DNA of 64,000 bases, from contig NZ_JAJLPA010000006.1 in the NCBI RefSeq assembly GCF_025548555.1, forward strand, positions 1 through 64,000, written 5' to 3'. This DNA comes from Sphingomonas sp. A2-49. Lineage in GTDB: Bacteria; Pseudomonadota; Alphaproteobacteria; Sphingomonadales; Sphingomonadaceae. Positions 59,470-64,000 of this stretch are shown piece after piece (position 1 is the stretch's first letter; every line of letters begins with the position of its first letter). The notes under the pieces are model-generated. The model was given only the letters and a program-made list of their open reading frames with translations, did no database searches and had not been told where the DNA came from. The position numbers and the translations under genes were made by a program.

Positions 59470-60342
59470 TCACACCGCGGGCAGCGGTCCGTCGCCGTCG
59501 AACAGCCCCGCCTGATAATCGCGGATCGCCGCCGCGATCTCGTCGCGGGTGTTCATCACGAAGGGGCCGTGCGCGACGACGGGTTCGCCGATCGGATCGG
59601 CGTGGCCGAACAGCAGCACCGCATCCTCCGACGCGGTAATCCGCACCGCGTCGCCGTCGTCGCCGACCGTGGCGAGCGTCCAGCGCTCCAGCACGACGTC
59701 GCCGCTGCGCACCCGCCCCGACACCACATAGAGCAGCACCGACCTGCCGCACGGTGTCGGCAGGTCGACGCACGCGCCCGCCGCGAGCCGTACGGTCGCC
59801 AGAGTCACCCCGGTCGACGACGCGATCGGCCCCGCCGTATCGCCGATCGTCCCGGACACGAGGTCGATCCGTCCGCGTCCGTCGGCGACGGGCAGCGCGG
59901 GGATCGCCTCCGCCTGCAACCCCGTATAGCGCGGCGCGGTCATCTTGAGACGCGACGGCAGGTTGACCCACAGTTGCAGGATCTCGAGCGGCCCGCCGTC
60001 GCGCTTGAACGCGGGCGGCGAAACCTCGGCGTGGATCAGCCCCGATCCGGCCGTCATCCACTGCACGCCGCCCGCCGCGATGACGCTGGCATGGCCGCCC
60101 GAATCGTGATGCGCCAGCGTGCCGGCGAGGATGAAGGTCACCGTTTCGAACCCGCGATGCGGGTGCGGGCCGAACGGCAGGCCCGCATTGCCCGGCCGGT
60201 AGGTCTGCGGCCCGTGGTGGTTGAGGAACAGGAACGGGTCGACCTGGGGCAGGCCCGGCCCCGGCAGCGGCCGCCGCGTCACGAGATCGCCGATGTCGTC
60301 GCGGTGCGCGCGATGCAAGGCGGTGATGGTGCGAAACGTCAT
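59470..60342 (-). CDS. Pirin family protein
   Basis: 290 residues, a bicupin. The N-terminal cupin carries the metal histidines in GPHPHRGFETVTFILAG and GSGLIHAEVSP. The C-terminal cupin is seen in GRSVLLYVVSGRVRSGDV. The start MTFRTITALHRA at 60342 is at the normal family position. It differs clearly from the first pirin (29995-30894). A quercetinase-like or redox-sensing role is known for relatives; the role here is unknown. Confidence 0.9.
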   Translation of the reverse strand: MTFRTITALHRAHRDDIGDLVTRRPLPGPGLPQVDPFLFLNHHGPQTYRPGNAGLPFGPHPHRGFETVTFILAGTLAHHDSGGHASVIAAGGVQWMTAGSGLIHAEVSPPAFKRDGGPLEILQLWVNLPSRLKMTAPRYTGLQAEAIPALPVADGRGRIDLVSGTIGDTAGPIASSTGVTLATVRLAAGACVDLPTPCGRSVLLYVVSGRVRSGDVVLERWTLATVGDDGDAVRITASEDAVLLFGHADPIGEPVVAHGPFVMNTRDEIAAAIRDYQAGLFDGDGPLPAV

Positions 60343-60428
60343 ATGCTGTCCTCCGGGCCGCTGCGTTGCCCCCTCCGGCCGCCCCGCGGCAAGCCGGCAG
60401 GCGCGCAACGCAGCGTTTCGCCGCCGCG

Positions 60429-62354
60429 CTACTCCGCGCGATCCGCCGGCGTCCGGCTGCCGGGGAAATAGGACAGGTGCGGCGGCTGGTTGTAGGCGGT
60501 GTTCTGCCACGCGACGCCCAGCCGGTAGACGGGGTCCTGCATCGGCGTGACCAGCCGGTGCCGGGTCGGATAGGGCGTCGTGTAGATACGCAATTCGCGA
60601 TTGTCCGCGGTGCGCCAGATCACCTCCTCGCGCCAGTCGCCCAGGATATCGGCCTGGAGCGCCGGATTCGCCTTGGTGCCGTTGTTCGACGCGACGTCTT
60701 CGGGGTGGAGCAGCGGGGTGGCGGTGCCCGTCCGCCAGTCCCACTTGCTGATCGTCGTGCCGTCGAGCAGCTCCTGCAACAGGTCGCCGTCCCAATAGAG
60801 CGCGAAATTGGTCTGGCGCGGTGCCGGCCCGATCGCGTTGCCCCTGACGTCGAACAGGTCGCGGCTGTTCGATCCCCAGAATTCGGCGCCGACGTGGCGC
60901 GGATCGATATCGGCGGCGAGCCCGCGACCGGTGTCCCGGTCGGCGGGCTTGGTCCACAACACCGCGCCGGTGCGCGCGTCGAGCAGCGCCGATCCGATCC
61001 CGCCGTTGCGCTTCACCTCTTCGTGCACGCCCCATTTCTCCAGCCCCGGCCGCAGCGGGTCGAGGTCGGCGACGTGCATCGCATCGCCGTGATACAGTGG
61101 ATCGGTCCAAAGACCCTTGCCGTCGTCGTCGATCGCCATCGATCCGTAGATCACCTCGTCGCGGCCGTCGCCGTCGACATCGGCGATGCTCAGCTCGTGG
61201 TTGCCGCGTCCCGCATAGTCGGCGTTGCCGGGCGCCGCGCTGTCGAACAGCCAGCGGCGCGTGAGCGTGCCGCCGCGATAGTCCCAGGCGGCGACGGTGG
61301 TTCGCGCATAATAGCCGCGCCCGAAGATCATGCTGGGCAGCCGGCCATCGAGATAGGCGACGCCGGCGAGGAACCGGTCCGAACGGTTGCCGTAGCCATC
61401 ACCCCAGGTGTCGCGCAGTTGCTCGAACGTCGGATCGCCACCCGGATAGCGGGGCGGATCGTAGGGCGCGGTGGCGAGCGCCCGGCCGCTGCGCCCGTCG
61501 AACACGGTCAGATATTCCGGCCCCTTCAGGATGCGCCCCTGAAGCGGCGCGACCCTGGTGCCGTCGGCGAGCACCCTGGCGCCGGTGCGGTCGGGCTGCG
61601 GCACTTCACCGTCATGGCCGCGCCAGTCGGCCCTCGCGTCGCCGATCACCGCGCCCGTGCCGTCGACCGTCCCGTCGGCAGTCTTCATCGCGACTTCGGC
61701 GCGACCGTCGCCGTCGAAGTCGAACACCTGGAATTGCGTATAGTGCGCGCCGGCGCGGACGTTGCGGCCGAGGTCGATCCGCCACAGCCGCCGCCCGTCC
61801 AGCGTATAGGCATCGAGGAAGACGTTGCCGGTGTAGCCCGCCTGGCTGTTGTCGTGGCTGTTGGTCGGGTCCCATTTCAGCACGACCTCATACCGGCCGT
61901 CGCCGTCGAGGTCGCCGACCGAGGCGTCGTTGGCGGTATAGCCATAGGTCTCGCCCGCGGGCGTCGTGCCGCCGGGGGGCGGCGTCAACGGGATCGACAG
62001 ATAGCCGCGCGGCAACATCAGCGCGGCGGGGCCGGGTGCCCCGGCCCGCCCGGCGGTCAGCGCGCGAATCGTGTAGCGCGCCGTCGCGCTGCCCTGCGGA
62101 TCGACGAAGGCGGTCGCGTCGGCGATCGGCCGCGGATTGATCTTGCGCCCGTCGCGATAGACGTCGAAACGGATCGTCGGCGCATCGGTGGCGAGCAGTC
62201 GCCAGCCGACCAGCCAGCCGCCGTCGCGCGCGGGCGAGGCGATCAGGCCGCGGTCCAGCCGCTCGCTGCTCCGCCCGGGGGCGGCATGCGCGGTGGCGAC
62301 GCCGGCGGCGCCGGCGAGCAACGCGGCCAAATGCCTGATTCGGTGGGCAGCCAT
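60429..62354 (-). CDS. Rhamnogalacturonan lyase (polysaccharide lyase family 11)
   Basis: 641 residues. A signal peptide (MAAHRIRHLAALLAGAAGVATAHA) leads to a beta-sandwich and an eight-bladed propeller typical of PL11. The conserved calcium-binding DLDGDGRYEVVLKWDPTNSHDNS, DFDGDGRAEVAMKTADGT, GNHELSIADVDGDGRDEVIYG and LGDWREEVIWRT motifs are all present. PL11 enzymes cut rhamnogalacturonan I of pectin by beta-elimination. The ATG at 62354 is preferred for the aggaag ribosome binding site and for a proper signal peptide. It is divergent from a TonB-dependent receptor, a pairing expected of a pectin-use locus. Confidence 0.95.
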   Translation of the reverse strand: MAAHRIRHLAALLAGAAGVATAHAAPGRSSERLDRGLIASPARDGGWLVGWRLLATDAPTIRFDVYRDGRKINPRPIADATAFVDPQGSATARYTIRALTAGRAGAPGPAALMLPRGYLSIPLTPPPGGTTPAGETYGYTANDASVGDLDGDGRYEVVLKWDPTNSHDNSQAGYTGNVFLDAYTLDGRRLWRIDLGRNVRAGAHYTQFQVFDFDGDGRAEVAMKTADGTVDGTGAVIGDARADWRGHDGEVPQPDRTGARVLADGTRVAPLQGRILKGPEYLTVFDGRSGRALATAPYDPPRYPGGDPTFEQLRDTWGDGYGNRSDRFLAGVAYLDGRLPSMIFGRGYYARTTVAAWDYRGGTLTRRWLFDSAAPGNADYAGRGNHELSIADVDGDGRDEVIYGSMAIDDDGKGLWTDPLYHGDAMHVADLDPLRPGLEKWGVHEEVKRNGGIGSALLDARTGAVLWTKPADRDTGRGLAADIDPRHVGAEFWGSNSRDLFDVRGNAIGPAPRQTNFALYWDGDLLQELLDGTTISKWDWRTGTATPLLHPEDVASNNGTKANPALQADILGDWREEVIWRTADNRELRIYTTPYPTRHRLVTPMQDPVYRLGVAWQNTAYNQPPHLSYFPGSRTPADRAE

Positions 62355-62709
62355 GATCTTCCTCTCCATCGTGTTCATGTCAGGCAATTACCGCCTGTCT
62401 CAATAATCATGATTGCATTTCAGATTTTGGCAACATAGGATCGGAACACCGGTCCAGTATGTGGACATTCGGGATCGGCACGGGATGCCACGACGACGGT
62501 AACAGCCGGGTCGCACTGGAGGGGACGCGAATGACAAGGCCGATGCAGCGACAGGTTCGACCCGCGCCGCGCCCATGGGCGCCCGCCGCCGGCGCGCCCG
62601 CAGCTCACCGCTCCGCCGGCTGACGCCCGCCGAACCATATCATCGGGGCGACCGCGACGACACGCAGCGCCCATCGGCCGCAACGCGGCCCAACAGGGGA
62701 GATACCATC
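62355..62709. promoter_or_regulatory. Divergent promoter region of the pectin locus
   Basis: 355 bases without a gene. Two dyads stand out: aatcatgatt at 62405-62414 and gtcca-N5-tggac at 62452-62466. Either could bind a regulator shared by the lyase and the TonB receptor. No promoter can be assigned with confidence. Confidence 0.35.
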
Positions 62710-64000
62710 ATGACCGCCAGCCGCCAGGCCGCCCGCACCACCCTTGCGACGACGTCCGTCCTCGCCATCGCGCTCGCCTGCGCCGCCACGCCGGCCATCG
62801 CGCAGACCGGCCCGGTCCCCGGCGATCGCAACGTCGCGCCGTCGTCGGCCGCGGTCGAGCCGAAGTCGCCCGCCGAAACGCCCGCGACCAATCCCGCGCC
62901 CGCCGACGCCCCGGTCCAGACCGCCACCGGAACGCCCGACGCCAACGATCCCGAGGCGAAGCCCGAGGACATCCTGGTCGTCGGCACCCGCGCCTCGCTG
63001 CAATCCGCCATCGCGCGCAAGCGCAACGCGGGCACCGTGGTCGATTCGATCGTCGCCGACGACATCGCGAGCTTCCCCGACAAGAACGTCGGCGATTCGC
63101 TGTCGCGCATCACCGGCGTGCAGCTGCAACGCGACTTCGGCGAGGGCGTGAAGGTATCGATCCGCGGCGTCGAACCCGACCTCAACCGCGTCGAGATCAA
63201 CGGCGTCAGCCAGGCGTCCGCGACCGGCGACCGGTCGGGCGATTTCCGCGAACTGGCGACCGAGCTCGTCAAGTCGATCGACGTGTTCAAGGGCTATCAG
63301 GCTAGCCTGACCGAAGGCGGCATCGGCGGCACCGTTCGGGTGGAAACGCGCAAACCGCTCGAACTGAAGCAGGCGCTCGGCTCGGTCGTCTTCTCCGAAC
63401 AGCATCTGGACACGACGCAGGACTGGCGGCCGCGCGGCACGATCGTGCTGGGCACGCCCAAGTTCCTCGTCGAAGGCCTCGGCGTGCTGCTCAACGTCAC
63501 CTACGACGACAAGTCGACGCGGCAGGATTACGCCAGCAACACCAACTACAGCCGGCTCGCCGACTTCGACCATTCGGACCAGAAGACGGTCGCCGACCCG
63601 CTCTATTCAAGCTTCAACACCTATGCGAGCTGCGCCGGTGTCGGCGGCCAGAACACGTCGAATGCGACCGCGCGCCGCCTCGCCTGCGAAACCCAGTTCT
63701 TCGACTGGGCACCGACCGTTCCGCGCTATCGCAACCTCGTCCGCCGCGACAAGCGCATCTCAGGCGACCTCACCGTCCAGTACGAGGTCGCATCCAATTT
63801 CCGCGCCTATGCGGAAGCCACGATCAACAATCGCGACCAGCGGCTGTTCGACACCAACTACTCGCTCGATATGGGCCGGTTCCAGCGCTACCAGCTCGAC
63901 CCCGTCCTCGGCGCCGGCCTGAACAACGCCACGTCGCGGCCACAGGTCAAGCAGAGCAGCGCGACGGTCGACGCCAATCACGTCGTCACCAGCTACCAGA
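62710..64000 (+). CDS. TonB-dependent receptor (partial, 5' part)
   Basis: At least 430 codons, open at the window edge. A signal peptide (MTASRQAARTTLATTSVLAI, ending in AIAQ), then a Pro/Ala-rich linker, the TonB box-like EDILVVGTRASLQSAIARKR, and the plug domain with DIASFPDKNVGDSLSRITGV and VSIRGVEPDLNRVEINGVS. The barrel begins after GGIGGTVRVETRKPL. The RASLQSAI-type box and the PDKNVGDSLSRI plug are those of the Caulobacter-type carbohydrate receptors. With the PL11 lyase it probably imports pectin oligosaccharides; this is inferred from context. Confidence 0.93.
   Translation, partial: MTASRQAARTTLATTSVLAIALACAATPAIAQTGPVPGDRNVAPSSAAVEPKSPAETPATNPAPADAPVQTATGTPDANDPEAKPEDILVVGTRASLQSAIARKRNAGTVVDSIVADDIASFPDKNVGDSLSRITGVQLQRDFGEGVKVSIRGVEPDLNRVEINGVSQASATGDRSGDFRELATELVKSIDVFKGYQASLTEGGIGGTVRVETRKPLELKQALGSVVFSEQHLDTTQDWRPRGTIVLGTPKFLVEGLGVLLNVTYDDKSTRQDYASNTNYSRLADFDHSDQKTVADPLYSSFNTYASCAGVGGQNTSNATARRLACETQFFDWAPTVPRYRNLVRRDKRISGDLTVQYEVASNFRAYAEATINNRDQRLFDTNYSLDMGRFQRYQLDPVLGAGLNNATSRPQVKQSSATVDANHVVTSYQ

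Noticed and set aside
62605-63573. A 322-codon minus-strand frame over the TonB receptor start
   Set aside because: The plus strand encodes a clear signal peptide, TonB box and plug domain. The minus frame is low-complexity Gly/Arg.
1-64000. CRISPR arrays and rRNA genes
   Set aside because: No regularly spaced short repeats with unique spacers and no rRNA-like sequence are visible in the window.

Overview
The window is chromosomal DNA from a high-GC alphaproteobacterium, most likely a sphingomonad (Sphingomonas or a close relative). This rests on recognised protein families rather than a marker gene: a giant NAD-glutamate dehydrogenase, a PAS protein of sphingomonad type, two TonB-dependent receptors, short-form HisG, a proton-pumping pyrophosphatase, a TTG-start infA, and an infA-maf-RNase-yacG cluster followed by tRNA-Phe. 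Most core genes are tightly packed, often with 4-bp ATGA overlaps.

Layout. 1-3500: lower-GC DNA with a PHP/SMC-like ATPase, lying against the 3' end of a tRNA-Thr. 3.7-9.8 kb: PAS protein and NAD-GDH. 10.0-14.7 kb: a minus-strand iron-uptake operon (TonB receptor, PiuC-like dioxygenase, ribbon-helix-helix protein, PepSY membrane protein) behind a Fur-like box. 15.4-22.6 kb: an AraC regulator; metE behind a cobalamin riboswitch and a 20-bp palindrome; and cobS/cobT with a MntA/HepT-type toxin-antitoxin pair nested between them. 22.7-27.1 kb: an HxlR regulator divergent from a six-gene VOC/GST/DUF1428/SRPBCC operon. 27.2-27.7 kb: three tandem copies of a ~171-bp repeat. 27.8-45.5 kb: J-domain protein, BolA, GST, Nudix, pirin, hydrolase, RcnB, hisGD, fasciclin, nusB, thiL, hppA, a peptidase remnant, a methyltransferase-nuclease fusion, a TSUP exporter, infA, maf, RNase E/G-like protein and yacG.

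45531-59430 is a ~13.9-kb integrative element in tRNA-Phe, bounded by a 47-bp direct repeat. It carries a tyrosine integrase, an excisionase-like HTH protein, a diverged family-A-polymerase-like protein (candidate replicase), an Rmf-like small protein, a HEPN-type protein, an SRAP peptidase with two coupled small ORFs, an IS1182-family insertion, several small membrane proteins, a serine recombinase coupled to a nuclease fragment, a DUF4145 protein and an HNH endonuclease. Its GC content is visibly lower than the chromosome's. 59.5-64 kb returns to the chromosome: pirin, rhamnogalacturonan lyase (PL11), and the start of a TonB-dependent receptor that runs off the window.

The most interesting points are the polymerase-like protein and small-gene content of the tRNA-Phe element, the toxin-antitoxin pair embedded by overlapping codons in a cobaltochelatase operon, the single-polypeptide methyltransferase/Mrr-like nuclease, and the stacked control signals before metE. 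All functional calls come from reading the sequence and recalled family knowledge; no database search was run.
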